Source: Bacteroidota bacterium (GTDB lineage: Bacteria > Bacteroidota > Ignavibacteria > UBA10030). Taken from it: 64,000 bases of DNA. The notes beneath the pieces were generated by a model, which had not been told where the DNA came from, made no database searches, and was given only the letters and a program-made list of their open reading frames with translations. The DNA lies in the NCBI GenBank assembly GCA_025454835.1, contig JALONQ010000001.1:62001-126000 (forward strand), given 5' to 3'. Made by a program: the position numbers and the translations under genes. Shown here in pieces: positions 27,015-36,306 of the stretch (positions are counted from its first letter, which is position 1; each line of letters begins with the position of its first letter).

Positions 27015-28136
27015 TCAGCGTCGAAGGGTGCGGTCCTTCCATCGGAATGGCACGACAAGGCTCAGCACGGTGGCGATCACGATCGAGAAAGGATGAAAGA
27101 GCTCGGCCAACGCCACCTCGGACCATCGCCGCTCGATCCCCCAAGCGCGCATGACCGTGAGCAACGGGAGCAGGTCAACCGCGATCTTGATGCACCAAGC
27201 ATTCACGACCGCCGGTATCAGCTCAGGGATCCAGAACGAGATCACGGTCGCTCCTATCAGTGTCGCGAAGAACACGAACAACAGCACCAGCTCCAGATAG
27301 ATCGTCGGGTCAAGAAATCGGCCTGCGACGGCCGCCCAGCGGCGCCTCTGCCGGAAGAACGCTCGCAGAGAACCCTGAGCCGGGGTCGTGACCATGGCGC
27401 CGAGGTCGTAGGCGAACGCCACCGAACCCAGCGACCTCGTGACGATGCGGCTCATGAGCGTTCCGTCGTCATTCGACGATCGTTGAACGTTCTCCTGTGC
27501 TCGAAGATACGCGTCGCGACGGTAGGCCAGATTGGCGCCGTTGCAGATGATCGGTCGTCCAGATCCGATCGACCCGGCTCCAGAAACGACCAAGCCGAGG
27601 AAATCGAGTCGCTCCACGCGTCCGAAGAGGCCTCCCCCGGCCTTGAGGACGACGGGACCCGCCACCAGCGCCGTACCGGGGGAAAAATACGAAACCATCG
27701 TGTTGACCCATGTCGGCGGATGTTCGCAATCGGCGTCGGTCGTGATGACGATCTCAGCGGCGGACTGCTCAACGCCGGCCCGGATGGCCTCCGGTTTGCC
27801 GCCAACACCCGTCTCAGGGCGGGGTGGCAGTGAAACGAGCGTGATGCGGGGTTGTTCGGCGCTGACCCGTCTGACGATCTCCGCCGTCGCGTCGGTCGAG
27901 GCGTCGTCCACCACGATGATCTGCAGCGCATGCGCGGGAAGATCCTGTGCCAAGACCGATCGGAGGCATGCCTCGATGGAGGATGCCTCATTCCGGGCGG
28001 CGATGACCACGGCAGCGCGCAGGGGAGAACCGCCCCGAGGCTGATGCCGCAGGCGCGACACCCCGACATACACCCGAAGCACGAAGAAGACGTAGAACCC
28101 GGTCAGGACGACAAGGGCGCCGCCGAAGATCGTCAT
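27015..28136 (-). CDS. Membrane family 2 glycosyltransferase
   Basis: Start ATG 28136 (MTIFGGALVVLTGFYVFFVL) overlaps the upstream stop by 4 nt; the track start at 28178 is spurious. GT2 motifs are AAVVIAARNEASSIEACLRS, IIVVDDASTDATAE and ITTDADCEHPP, with a downstream FFRQRRRWAAVAG (QRRRW-like) motif and C-terminal helices. It is a paralogue of its two operon neighbours. Confidence 0.9.
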   Translation of the reverse strand: MTIFGGALVVLTGFYVFFVLRVYVGVSRLRHQPRGGSPLRAAVVIAARNEASSIEACLRSVLAQDLPAHALQIIVVDDASTDATAEIVRRVSAEQPRITLVSLPPRPETGVGGKPEAIRAGVEQSAAEIVITTDADCEHPPTWVNTMVSYFSPGTALVAGPVVLKAGGGLFGRVERLDFLGLVVSGAGSIGSGRPIICNGANLAYRRDAYLRAQENVQRSSNDDGTLMSRIVTRSLGSVAFAYDLGAMVTTPAQGSLRAFFRQRRRWAAVAGRFLDPTIYLELVLLFVFFATLIGATVISFWIPELIPAVVNAWCIKIAVDLLPLLTVMRAWGIERRWSEVALAELFHPFSIVIATVLSLVVPFRWKDRTLRR

Positions 28137-29065
28137 CTCTGCACCCTGCGATCGGCGAGGAAGACGGCGAGGCCGCACATCGTCGGCAGCAGCACGTTGA
28201 CGGCGAACATGAGGAGCGACACCGCCAGCGCTGGCGCCGCGCCGATGCCGTAGTAGCCGAAGAACGCTATGTGCGAAGCCTCACGGATCCCCAGGTCCAT
28301 GATGAAAACCGGAGCCAGTGTGCGCAGACCGATGCCCGCCCAGAAACCGTTCCACGTCTCGACGATCCCGAGACTCGCCACGGCGTTCAACAAGACATAC
28401 TCCTGGACGACATACACCAGAAGAATGCATGCCGTCCAGCCCATGGCTTGCAGCAGACCCCTGCGCGGGATGGCACTGAATGCCTGCAACGCTGTGTCGA
28501 CCCTTCGTAACCGTTGCCATCGGCCAGCCAGTTGCAGACGCGCGAACCGATGATGACCGAACGCCAGACCGACCACGATCGATATCATGACGACGAGAGA
28601 AAGAACAGACCACCACGCATGGTGCGTGACCATGAGGACTAGCGCGGGCACACCGGGAACCAACGCCAGGAGACTGTGCGTCAACTTCTCGAGGACGACC
28701 ACCCCGGCCACGCGTTCGCTCGACAGTTCATAGTGGCGGTGCATGCGGTACGCAACGTCGCCGACCTCCGCCGGAGTGACGACGGCGAAGGCGTATCCGG
28801 CCATGATCGTCTTTGCCACGCGCACCATGGAGGCGTCAGAGCCCGCATGACGCAAGAGGTGTTGCCATCGGAGCATGCGGAAACCGATCTGAAAGGGGAG
28901 CAGAAGCAACGCCGCTCCTACCGCCGTCCAACTCACCGACTGCCAGGCTCCCAGGAGGTCGCGCCATGAGATCGACATGAAGACCGCCGCCAGAACAAGC
29001 AGGCTCAGCGCCCACTTGATCAGCGTCCCTTTCCAACGGCTCCAGAACGTGATCCGGTCGCTCAT
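28133..29065 (-). CDS. Flippase-like membrane protein (LPG_synthase_TM/UPF0104 family)
   Basis: The start is ATG 29065 (MSDRITFWSRWKGTLIKWALS), overlapping the upstream stop by 4 nt; the track ORF begins far upstream inside the GT2 gene. The 310-residue protein has about eight membrane helices and the family region LLPFQIGFRMLRWQHLL, TPAEVGDVAYRMHRHY. Relatives are the membrane domain of MprF and AglD-type proteins, thought to flip lipids or lipid-linked sugars. Between membrane GT2 genes it may translocate their product. Confidence 0.83.
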   Translation of the reverse strand: MSDRITFWSRWKGTLIKWALSLLVLAAVFMSISWRDLLGAWQSVSWTAVGAALLLLPFQIGFRMLRWQHLLRHAGSDASMVRVAKTIMAGYAFAVVTPAEVGDVAYRMHRHYELSSERVAGVVVLEKLTHSLLALVPGVPALVLMVTHHAWWSVLSLVVMISIVVGLAFGHHRFARLQLAGRWQRLRRVDTALQAFSAIPRRGLLQAMGWTACILLVYVVQEYVLLNAVASLGIVETWNGFWAGIGLRTLAPVFIMDLGIREASHIAFFGYYGIGAAPALAVSLLMFAVNVLLPTMCGLAVFLADRRVQR

Positions 29066-30207
29066 CGCGCGAAGGTCGATCCTTTCCATTGGATCCGCGA
29101 GAGCCATCCAAGGGGCCCCACGATGATGACATACGCAACGTTCACGATCTCGAGCGGCAGGAACCAGGTCCACGCTCGTGCACGGCCAAAGCGAAGGTCG
29201 CCCAAAGCACAGAGGAACAGATCGGCGCACATCTTGATCACATACGCCGTCAGGAATCCATGTCCCGGCAAGGCGACAGCGGCGAGCAGGGCGCACGTCG
29301 CGAAAGCGTTCGTCCCATGATACACGGCGAGCCACGACTGGCTCCAAAGGTCGTACCATCGGCCGGCGGACAGATGACGCGTTCGCTGGCGATAGAGTTC
29401 CCGCCATGTTTCTGGAACCTCGGTGACCACGGTGGCTTCCGGAGACGGCATGGAGATGATCCGCCACGACGTCTGTCTGCGGATGCGCTGGACGAAGAGG
29501 TCGTCGTCGCCGCTGATCGATTCGTGTTGACCGGCGAAGCCTCCGACCCCGTCATACACGCTCCTTCGATAGGCAAGGTTGGAACCACTTGCCGTCCAAG
29601 CGAATCCAAGCCCGATCGAACCCGCCGAGAGGACCCCCGTTTTGTACTTCTCGTACTCGATGAAGCGGCGAAGGACCGATCCCAGCAGCGTTGTCGCGGT
29701 TCCGTCAGCGAAGGGAGTGTAGAATCCCACGGCCACGCCCACGTCAGGGCCCATCGCACGTTCGAGCGACTGAAGCCATGCAGGAGGGGGCGCCGTGTCG
29801 GCATCCGTGAAGCAGAGGATCGATCCGGTACTCGACGTGATACCGCATTCCAAGGCATGCTTCTTTGGGGCCGTGCCACTCGGGAGACGGTCGACCCGCA
29901 CGCATCGCAGCATCGGAAGCCGCTGTCGGTAACTGGCTACGACGTCCGCCGTCCCGTCGTCAGAACGGTCGTCGACCACGACGATCTCGTCGGGACGACG
30001 AACCTGTCGGGTCAGAGATTCGAGCGCCAAGCCGATGCGTTTCGCTTCATTGCGCGCGGCGATGATCACGCTCATACGCTCCGTTCCGCCGGGGCTCGTG
30101 GACGTCCGGCGAAAGAGGCCGGCGAGCACCACCAGATGGAGCGCCGCATAGACGGTGGCGGCCCCGATGGCGATCGACGCAAGAAGGGGAAGGTGGTCCG
30201 AGAACAT
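29062..30207 (-). CDS. Membrane family 2 glycosyltransferase
   Basis: The 381-residue protein has an N-terminal helix, GT2 motifs MSVIIAARNEAKRIGLALES, IVVVDDRSDDGTADVVAS and LCFTDADTAPP, a QRTRHLSAGRW region (QxxRW-like) and C-terminal membrane helices. It is the first gene of the five-gene minus-strand operon and diverges from udk. No promoter of the shared type is clear in the 99-nt divergent spacer. Confidence 0.9.
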   Translation of the reverse strand: MFSDHLPLLASIAIGAATVYAALHLVVLAGLFRRTSTSPGGTERMSVIIAARNEAKRIGLALESLTRQVRRPDEIVVVDDRSDDGTADVVASYRQRLPMLRCVRVDRLPSGTAPKKHALECGITSSTGSILCFTDADTAPPPAWLQSLERAMGPDVGVAVGFYTPFADGTATTLLGSVLRRFIEYEKYKTGVLSAGSIGLGFAWTASGSNLAYRRSVYDGVGGFAGQHESISGDDDLFVQRIRRQTSWRIISMPSPEATVVTEVPETWRELYRQRTRHLSAGRWYDLWSQSWLAVYHGTNAFATCALLAAVALPGHGFLTAYVIKMCADLFLCALGDLRFGRARAWTWFLPLEIVNVAYVIIVGPLGWLSRIQWKGSTFAR

Positions 30208-30306
30208 ACGCTTTCAGGCCATGATAGCGAGTCTTTTCCTGTGAAGCATCTTTCACGCGAGCACATGTTCTTCTATATTCTCGGAACGACCTCTCCAACC
30301 TCTCAC

Positions 30307-30924
30307 ATGAAACCCCTCGTTATCGGCGTCGCCGGAGGCAGCGGTTCCGGCAAGACCTCCGTCACCAACAAGATCCTCGAGCAGCTCGACGCTTCGCGCG
30401 TCCTGATCATTCAACATGATTCATACTACCGGGACCTCTCGACGTACGGTGGAGCCACTCCCGGTGAGATCAACTTCGACCATCCCGATTCGCTCGAGAC
30501 CTCACTCCTCGTAGAACACATCGGGACACTGCGAAAAGGGCAGAGGGTCGAGGTGCCCATGTACAACTTCGCGACCCACCGACGAATGGCCGAGACCCAA
30601 AGCAAGGCCCCTCATGACATTATCATCATCGACGGGATCCTGCTCTTCGTCGACGAAGCCTTGCGCGAACTGCTGGACATCCGCATCTATGTCGACACCG
30701 ACGCAGATGAGCGCCTGATCCGGCGCATCAAGCGGGACATCCTGGAGCGCGGCAGGTCTTTGGAATCTGTCATGCACCAGTATCTGGACACCGTGAAGCC
30801 GATGCACCTGCAGTTCGTCGAGCCGAGCAAGCATTGGGCAGATGTCATTATCCCGCGAGGTGCGGAGAATGCCGTTGCCATCGACATGGTCGTGACCAAG
30901 ATCAACGCCTTGTTGAATCGATGA
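30307..30924 (+). CDS. udk: Uridine kinase
   Basis: ATG 30307 gives 205 residues, the family length; the 611-residue track ORF is an open extension antisense to the GT2 gene. The P-loop VAGGSGSGKTSVTNKI, the uridine-binding QHDSYYRDLS and NFDHPDSLETSLL, and the lid region VDTDADERLIRRIKRD are intact. It phosphorylates uridine/cytidine in pyrimidine salvage. A weak TTT/TATATTC box pair lies about 33 nt upstream of ATG. It is followed by a terminator. Confidence 0.96.
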   Translation: MKPLVIGVAGGSGSGKTSVTNKILEQLDASRVLIIQHDSYYRDLSTYGGATPGEINFDHPDSLETSLLVEHIGTLRKGQRVEVPMYNFATHRRMAETQSKAPHDIIIIDGILLFVDEALRELLDIRIYVDTDADERLIRRIKRDILERGRSLESVMHQYLDTVKPMHLQFVEPSKHWADVIIPRGAENAVAIDMVVTKINALLNR

Positions 30925-30931
30925 CCGGGCA

Positions 30932-30962
30932 CCCGGAAGTTGGCAGTGAACCGGGCTTTTTG
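30932..30962 (+). terminator. Probable intrinsic terminator after udk
   Basis: CCCGG and CCGGG form a short 5-bp GC stem around a 14-nt loop and are followed by C and six T. Modest stem, but well placed between udk and the next promoter. Confidence 0.6.
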
Positions 30963-30963
30963 T

Positions 30964-30993
30964 TGCGAATACGTCAAATTTCGGTTATGTTTT
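30964..30993 (+). promoter_or_regulatory. Putative Bacteroidota-type promoter for the M16 peptidase/nuo operon
   Basis: TTG at 30964 and TATGTTT at 30987 have the 23-nt spacing. The region is clearly AT-rich compared with its surroundings. Confidence 0.6.
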
Positions 30994-31072
30994 AATAAGT
31001 TCCTTCAAACCACGACGGTATCTGTCCGTGGCTTCGTCTCATGTCGGCCTTCAACGAACACCCACAGCGCCC

Positions 31073-32365
31073 ATGCAGTATCGGAACCGCACGGCAACAG
31101 CGGATCGTGTCACCTCGAATTACCGAAAGACCGTTCTTTCGAATGGGGTCCGGATCGTGTCCGAGGAGATCCCCTTTGTACGCTCGGTCTCTGTGGGTCT
31201 CTGGGTCGATTCGGGCTCGCGCGACGAACCCGCAGCCCTGAACGGCATTTCGCATTTTCTTGAGCACATGGTGTTCAAGGGGACCGATCGCCGAAGCATC
31301 ACGGATATCGCGCGGAGCCTCGAGTCGGTCGGCGGCTATCTCAACGCGTTCACGGGCAAGGAACACACGTGCTACTATGCCCGCGCCCTCGACGAGCACC
31401 TGCCGCTCGCGCTTGACGTCACTGCCGACCTGTTGCTACACGCCACATTCCCGGCCAAAGAGCTTGAGAAGGAAAAGGGCGTGGTGATCGAGGAGTTACG
31501 GAACGTCGAGGACGATCCGGACGACCTCATCCACGACATCACCGAGCGCGAGGTCTTTGGACGGCATCCTCTTGGCATGCCGGTGATCGGCACCGAGCGG
31601 ACGGTCCGCGCGTTCTCCCGCAACGATCTGACGGCGCATCGCGAGCAGATCTACACCCCGGACCGGATCGTCGTGGCTGCCGCTGGCCGGTTGAAACACG
31701 ACGAGCTTGTTCGGCTCGTGGAAAGATCGCTCGGTGGACTCAAGGCGTCTCGCCGACCGGCCCGTCGTGCCAAGCCGCAGCGTCAGCGCGGCAGAGAGGT
31801 CCGGCAATCGAAGCCGATCCAACAGGCCCATCTGTGCTTGGGCACCGTCGGATACAGCGTGCATCAACGACAACGCTTTCCGATGCTCGTGATGAACACG
31901 TTGCTGGGTGACGGCATGAGTTCGCGCCTCTTCCAGTCCATTCGGGAACGGCGCGGGTTCGCCTATACGGTCTACAGCTACGCGAACACCATGACGGATA
32001 CAGGAACATTCGGCGTCTATGCCGGGCTCGATGCGACGAATGTTGAGCGCGTTCGCGATCTGGTCTGGAGCGAATTCACCTCCTTGCGAACCAAACCGGT
32101 GCCTGCGGCCGAACTTCGTCGCACGAAGGACCAGCTCAAGGGGAGCATGATGCTCAACCTCGAGAGCATACCGAATCGAATGATGCGTCTCGGCGGGTCG
32201 GAGCTTTCCCTCGGGAGACTCCCGTCGCTCGAAGCGGTGCTCGAGTCGATCGATGCCGTTACCGCGGCCGACATCCAACGGGTCGCCGAGTCCCTGTTCC
32301 GACCCGAGCGGTTCGCTACGGTGATCCTCGAACCGTCGGGCAGCGCCCCGAAAGAAAGACCATGA
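31073..32365 (+). CDS. M16 family zinc peptidase (processing-peptidase/pitrilysin-like)
   Basis: ATG 31073 gives 430 residues and places YRKTVLSNGVRIVSEEIP near the N-terminus as in the family; GTG 31028 is an alternative. The inverted zinc motif HFLEHMVFKGT and the downstream EELRNVEDDPDDL glutamate are present, so this is the catalytic half. The C-terminal half contains RRGFAYTVYSYANTMTDTG, a substrate-binding landmark. Similar to bacterial PqqL/mitochondrial processing peptidase-like proteins. It overlaps the aminotransferase by 4 nt. Confidence 0.93.
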   Translation: MQYRNRTATADRVTSNYRKTVLSNGVRIVSEEIPFVRSVSVGLWVDSGSRDEPAALNGISHFLEHMVFKGTDRRSITDIARSLESVGGYLNAFTGKEHTCYYARALDEHLPLALDVTADLLLHATFPAKELEKEKGVVIEELRNVEDDPDDLIHDITEREVFGRHPLGMPVIGTERTVRAFSRNDLTAHREQIYTPDRIVVAAAGRLKHDELVRLVERSLGGLKASRRPARRAKPQRQRGREVRQSKPIQQAHLCLGTVGYSVHQRQRFPMLVMNTLLGDGMSSRLFQSIRERRGFAYTVYSYANTMTDTGTFGVYAGLDATNVERVRDLVWSEFTSLRTKPVPAAELRRTKDQLKGSMMLNLESIPNRMMRLGGSELSLGRLPSLEAVLESIDAVTAADIQRVAESLFRPERFATVILEPSGSAPKERP

Positions 32366-33591
32366 ACGAAATGCAGGCGCAGGAAACGCGTACCATTGTC
32401 GGGCTTTCCGAGCGAGCTCGCGTCATGCAGGCGTCGCCGCTCCGGAAACTCGCTGCCCTTGCCGAGCAACGCAAGAAAACCGGCATCAAGGTCTTTCATC
32501 TCAATATCGGGCAACCCGACCTGCCGACGGCCCCCGCCGTGTTCGAGGCGATGCGAGGCTTCGACCAGAAGACCCTTGCCTACGCGCCATCCAACGGCCT
32601 ACCCGTCGCGATCAACGCCTGGAAGAACTACCTGGGCCACCACGGCATCCACTTCGAGGAATCCGAGCTGATCGTGACAGCCGGCGGCTCCGAAGCGCTC
32701 ATCTTCGCCATGTGCGCCGTCGCCGACGCGGGTGAAGAGGTCGTCGTGTTCGAACCCTTCTACACCAACTACAACGGCTTCGCCACGATCGCAAACGTCC
32801 GACTCGTTCCCGTGCCGCTGTCGATCGAGAACGGGTTCCATCTTCCGCCGGAAGACATCATCGAGAGGGCGATCACGTCACGAACGAGGGCGATCCTCTT
32901 CTGCAATCCGTCCAACCCGACGGGAACGATCTACGGCCGCGACGAGGTCGAACGGCTGGTGCGCCTGGCCCTCAAGCACAACCTCTACATCATCTCGGAC
33001 GAGGTGTACCGCGAGTTCGCTTACGATGCCGATGCGATCAGCATCATGGGTTTCCCCGAGGTGGCCGACCGGGCGATCCTCTGCGACAGCTCCTCGAAAC
33101 GATTTAACGTGTGCGGCGCCCGTATCGGAGTGCTCGCCAGTCACCACAAGGGGGTCGTCGAGACGGCGCTGAAGTTCGGCATGGCCCGCCTTTCTGTCGC
33201 CACGGTGGAGCAGGTGGCGATCGCGCCGTTGCTCAACGATCCCGAGCCGTATGTGCGGCCGATCGTCGAGGAGTTTCGGCATCGGCGCGACGTCGTGGTC
33301 GAGGGACTGAGGACGATCCCGGGCGTCACGTCGTACAAACCGGAGGGGGCGTTCTACATCGTCATCGGACTTCCCGTCAAGGATGCCGAGCACTTCGCCC
33401 GGTGGCTCATCAACGATTTCGAGCTGAACGGGGAGACCGTATTGCTCGCCCCCGCAGCAGGATTCTACGCAACGCCCGGACAAGGGGCGAACGAGGCCCG
33501 CCTCGCTTTCATGCTGAAGGCTTCCGAGTTGAAGCGCTCAATCGACATTGTTCACGCAGCCCTGGGATCGTATGCCAAAGGTCACCATTGA
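32362..33591 (+). CDS. Class I/II PLP-dependent aminotransferase (aspartate aminotransferase-like)
   Basis: The 409-residue protein starts ATG in an ATGA overlap. Fold-type I features are NIGQPDLPTAP (substrate), LFCNPSNPTGTIY, IISDEVYREFAYD (PLP ring) and the Schiff-base lysine in DSSSKRFNVCGARIG. Closest in style to AspC/AspB 1-beta class enzymes. The substrate is probably an acidic or aromatic amino acid; this cannot be resolved here. It sits between a peptidase and nuo genes, a placement with no clear functional logic. Confidence 0.9.
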   Translation: MNEMQAQETRTIVGLSERARVMQASPLRKLAALAEQRKKTGIKVFHLNIGQPDLPTAPAVFEAMRGFDQKTLAYAPSNGLPVAINAWKNYLGHHGIHFEESELIVTAGGSEALIFAMCAVADAGEEVVVFEPFYTNYNGFATIANVRLVPVPLSIENGFHLPPEDIIERAITSRTRAILFCNPSNPTGTIYGRDEVERLVRLALKHNLYIISDEVYREFAYDADAISIMGFPEVADRAILCDSSSKRFNVCGARIGVLASHHKGVVETALKFGMARLSVATVEQVAIAPLLNDPEPYVRPIVEEFRHRRDVVVEGLRTIPGVTSYKPEGAFYIVIGLPVKDAEHFARWLINDFELNGETVLLAPAAGFYATPGQGANEARLAFMLKASELKRSIDIVHAALGSYAKGHH

Positions 33592-35257
33592 CGGACGCAC
33601 GTTCGACGCCCCGGCGGGTCGGACGATCATCGATATCGCGGCGCAGAATGGGATCGAGATCCCGCACTTCTGCTGGCACCCAAAACTGACGCCCGCCGGC
33701 AACTGCCGGATGTGCCTCGTCGAGGTCGAGAAAATGCCCAAGCTGGCCATCGCCTGCATGACGACGGTGGCCGACGGGATGGTCGTCCAAACGGCGAGCG
33801 AAAAGGTCCTGAACGCCCGGCACGCGGTGATGGAGTTCCTGCTCATCAACCACCCGCTCGATTGTCCGATCTGCGACGAAGCGGGGGAGTGCAAGTTGCA
33901 GGACTACGCCTACAAGTACAGCATCGGCGAGAGCCGGTTCGAAGAGGACAAGGTCCACAAGCCAAAGCGCGTAGAACTCGGGCCGAACGTCCTGCTCGAC
34001 GTCGAGCGCTGCATCATGTGCTCTCGATGCGTGCGCTTTTCGGACGAGATCGCGCACCAGCCGGTGCTCACATTCACGCAGCGAGGCACGCATGTCGTGC
34101 TCACGACCTTCCCCGACACCCAGCTCGATAATCGCTATTCGATGAATGTCATCGAGCTCTGCCCGGTCGGCGCACTCACGAGCCGCGATTTCCGCTTCAA
34201 GGCGCGCGTATGGGAGATGTCGTCGACGGACAGCGTGTGCACCGGTTGCGCTCGCGGCTGCAACACGAACGTGTGGGTCCGCAACAATGAGATCCTCCGC
34301 CTCACGCCACGGCACAACGAGGAGGTCAACTCGTACTGGATGTGTGATGACGGCCGCCTGAAGACGTTCAAACATGTGAACGCGGCCGAGCGGCTCTCTG
34401 CACCCCTCGTGCGCAAAGAGGGACAGCTGATGGAGACCGGCTGGGACGAAGCGATCGCGAAGGCTGTCTCTGAGCTTCGTCTCTTTCGGAAGAATGAGAT
34501 CGCCGCGCTCGGATCCGGTTTTTCGTCGAACGAAGACAACTATCTCCTCCAGAAATTCTTCCGCGAGACGGTGGGCACCCGCCTGGTCGACCTGGTCGAA
34601 CATGTCGTGGAAGGAGACCAGGATGATCTGCTCATCCGAGCCGACAAGACCCCCAACACCACGGGAGCGCGCGAGGTCGGAGTGCGTCCCGGCCCGGCCG
34701 GCGAAGACCTGGCATCGATCCTCCAGGGCGTCCGCGATGGATCGATCAAGGCGCTCTATGTGCTTGAGGACGATATTGCCGCAGACCCCGCCGTCCGAGA
34801 GGTGCTGGGAAACCTCGAACTCCTCATCGTGCACGCCCATCAGCGGAATGCCACGACCGAGTTCGCTGACATCGTTTTCGCGGCTTCGACCTTCGCGGAG
34901 CGGAATGGGACCTTCGTCAACTTCCAGCGACATGTGCAGCGGTTCCGTCCCGCGGTCGCTACACAGGAACAGGATCGCGCTCTCGACGGGTTCAACATGA
35001 GTCGATGGGACAAGTTCGCGGCACACAACGACCGGTGGGGAAGGGGCTCCCGCCGGGATGCGAGGCCCTCCTGGCGCATCCTCGCGGCGCTGGCGGTGGT
35101 GTATGGCGTCAAGTACAGGTATCAGACCGCTGAGGACGTTTTCCGAGAGATCACGGAGCGTGTTCCAACATTCAAGGGGATGTCGTACCTCGCCGTCGGC
35201 AGCCGTGGCAGAACTTTGGCCGCGGCCGGTACCACAGCACCCGCACCCGTTGCTTGA
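33572..35257 (+). CDS. nuoG: NADH-quinone oxidoreductase subunit G (NuoG)
   Basis: ATG 33572 (MPKVTIDGRTFDAPAG) gives 561 residues, shorter than the roughly 900 of E. coli. In order it has a 2Fe-2S ferredoxin domain (PHFCWHPKLTPAGNCRMC), the HxxxCxxC.....C N5 site (HPLDCPICDEAGEC), the CIMCSRCVRF N4 site, and CTGCARGCNTNVW with a later WMC (N7-type four-cysteine site) at the start of a reduced molybdopterin-oxidoreductase-like domain. It is part of the peripheral arm of complex I. It overlaps the aminotransferase by 20 nt and precedes nuoH. Confidence 0.93.
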   Translation: MPKVTIDGRTFDAPAGRTIIDIAAQNGIEIPHFCWHPKLTPAGNCRMCLVEVEKMPKLAIACMTTVADGMVVQTASEKVLNARHAVMEFLLINHPLDCPICDEAGECKLQDYAYKYSIGESRFEEDKVHKPKRVELGPNVLLDVERCIMCSRCVRFSDEIAHQPVLTFTQRGTHVVLTTFPDTQLDNRYSMNVIELCPVGALTSRDFRFKARVWEMSSTDSVCTGCARGCNTNVWVRNNEILRLTPRHNEEVNSYWMCDDGRLKTFKHVNAAERLSAPLVRKEGQLMETGWDEAIAKAVSELRLFRKNEIAALGSGFSSNEDNYLLQKFFRETVGTRLVDLVEHVVEGDQDDLLIRADKTPNTTGAREVGVRPGPAGEDLASILQGVRDGSIKALYVLEDDIAADPAVREVLGNLELLIVHAHQRNATTEFADIVFAASTFAERNGTFVNFQRHVQRFRPAVATQEQDRALDGFNMSRWDKFAAHNDRWGRGSRRDARPSWRILAALAVVYGVKYRYQTAEDVFREITERVPTFKGMSYLAVGSRGRTLAAAGTTAPAPVA

Positions 35258-35260
35258 GCC

Positions 35261-36298
35261 ATGGACCTTCTCGAACCCATCATTAAGATCGCCGTCGTCC
35301 TCGGTGCGCTCCTGACCGCGTCTGCGATCGTCGTTCTGTTCGATCGCAAGTTCAGCGCCTATATCCAGAATCGGTACGGGCCGAATCGTGTCGGCCCCGG
35401 TGGATGGATGCAATCGATCGCCGACGTCGTGAAGCTGGTGATGAAAGAGGATATCGTGCCCAAAGCCGCGAATCGGTTTGTGCATGACCTTGCGCCCATG
35501 ATCTCGATCACCGTCGCTCTCACAACGTTCGCGGTCATCCCGTTCGGCGACACGATCCCGCTCTTCGGCAAGGAGTACAACCTCATCATCGCAGACGTCA
35601 ACGTCGGCATCTTGTACATCCTCGCCATGACGGGCATGGGTGTCTACGGATTGACGTTGGCCGGCTGGTCCTCGAACAACAAGTATTCCCTCTTCGGCGG
35701 GTTGCGTTCGTCGGCGCAGCTCATCAGCTACGAGCTTTCAATGGGCCTGTCGCTCATCGGCGTGATCATGATCGCCGGCACCCTGCAGATCGACGACATC
35801 GTGCGCAGCCAGACCGGATATTGGTTTGGCTGGATACCGCAGTGGAACGTCATCTCGCAGCCGATCGGCTTCATCACCTTCTTCGTGGCGTCGTTCGCCG
35901 AGACCAACCGCCTCCCCTTTGACCTGCCCGAAGCCGAGCCGGAACTCGTCGGAGGATATCACACGGAGTACTCGGGAATGAAGTTCGGATTGTTCTTCCT
36001 GTCAGAGTACGCCAATATGATCGTGTCAAGCGCGCTCATCACGGCGCTCTTCCTCGGCGGCTGGCACCTCCCGTTCGCGGAGACCTGGGGCCTCGATCCC
36101 CTCGTCCTCGCGCTGCTGAAGATCGGCGCTTTCATGTTCAAGATGTTCATCATCATCAGCTTTTACGTCGTCATCCGCTGGACGCTTCCCCGTTTTCGTT
36201 ACGACCAGTTGATGAATCTTGGCTGGAAAGTGATGCTGCCCGTGTCCATCGCAAACGTCCTCGCCACCGGCGTGGTTATGCTCTGGCTTACGAGGTAA
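35261..36298 (+). CDS. nuoH: NADH-quinone oxidoreductase subunit H
   Basis: The 345-residue protein has about eight membrane helices and the conserved NuoH segments QNRYGPNRVGPGGWMQSIAD, FVASFAETNRLPFDLPEAE and EPELVGGYHTEYSGMKF. NuoH forms the quinone-binding chamber at the junction of the membrane and peripheral arms of complex I. It lies 3 nt after nuoG and 8 nt before nuoI. Confidence 0.97.
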   Translation: MDLLEPIIKIAVVLGALLTASAIVVLFDRKFSAYIQNRYGPNRVGPGGWMQSIADVVKLVMKEDIVPKAANRFVHDLAPMISITVALTTFAVIPFGDTIPLFGKEYNLIIADVNVGILYILAMTGMGVYGLTLAGWSSNNKYSLFGGLRSSAQLISYELSMGLSLIGVIMIAGTLQIDDIVRSQTGYWFGWIPQWNVISQPIGFITFFVASFAETNRLPFDLPEAEPELVGGYHTEYSGMKFGLFFLSEYANMIVSSALITALFLGGWHLPFAETWGLDPLVLALLKIGAFMFKMFIIISFYVVIRWTLPRFRYDQLMNLGWKVMLPVSIANVLATGVVMLWLTR

Positions 36299-36306
36299 GG
36301 TGACGC

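Noticed and set aside
26712-27833. 373-residue plus-strand ORF in the GT2 operon
   Set aside because: It is opposite two GT2 genes with intact motifs; the translation is arginine/aspartate-rich without structure.
29089-30306. N-terminal extension of udk in the track (611 residues)
   Set aside because: The extra 406 codons run antisense through a GT2 gene and past the divergent spacer. Uridine kinases start at MKPLVIGVAGGSGSG, so ATG 30307 was used.
33509-35485. 658-residue ORF antisense to nuoG/nuoH
   Set aside because: It is fully opposite nuoG with its conserved cysteine motifs. The histidine- and arginine-rich translation has no domain and is a GC-rich shadow.
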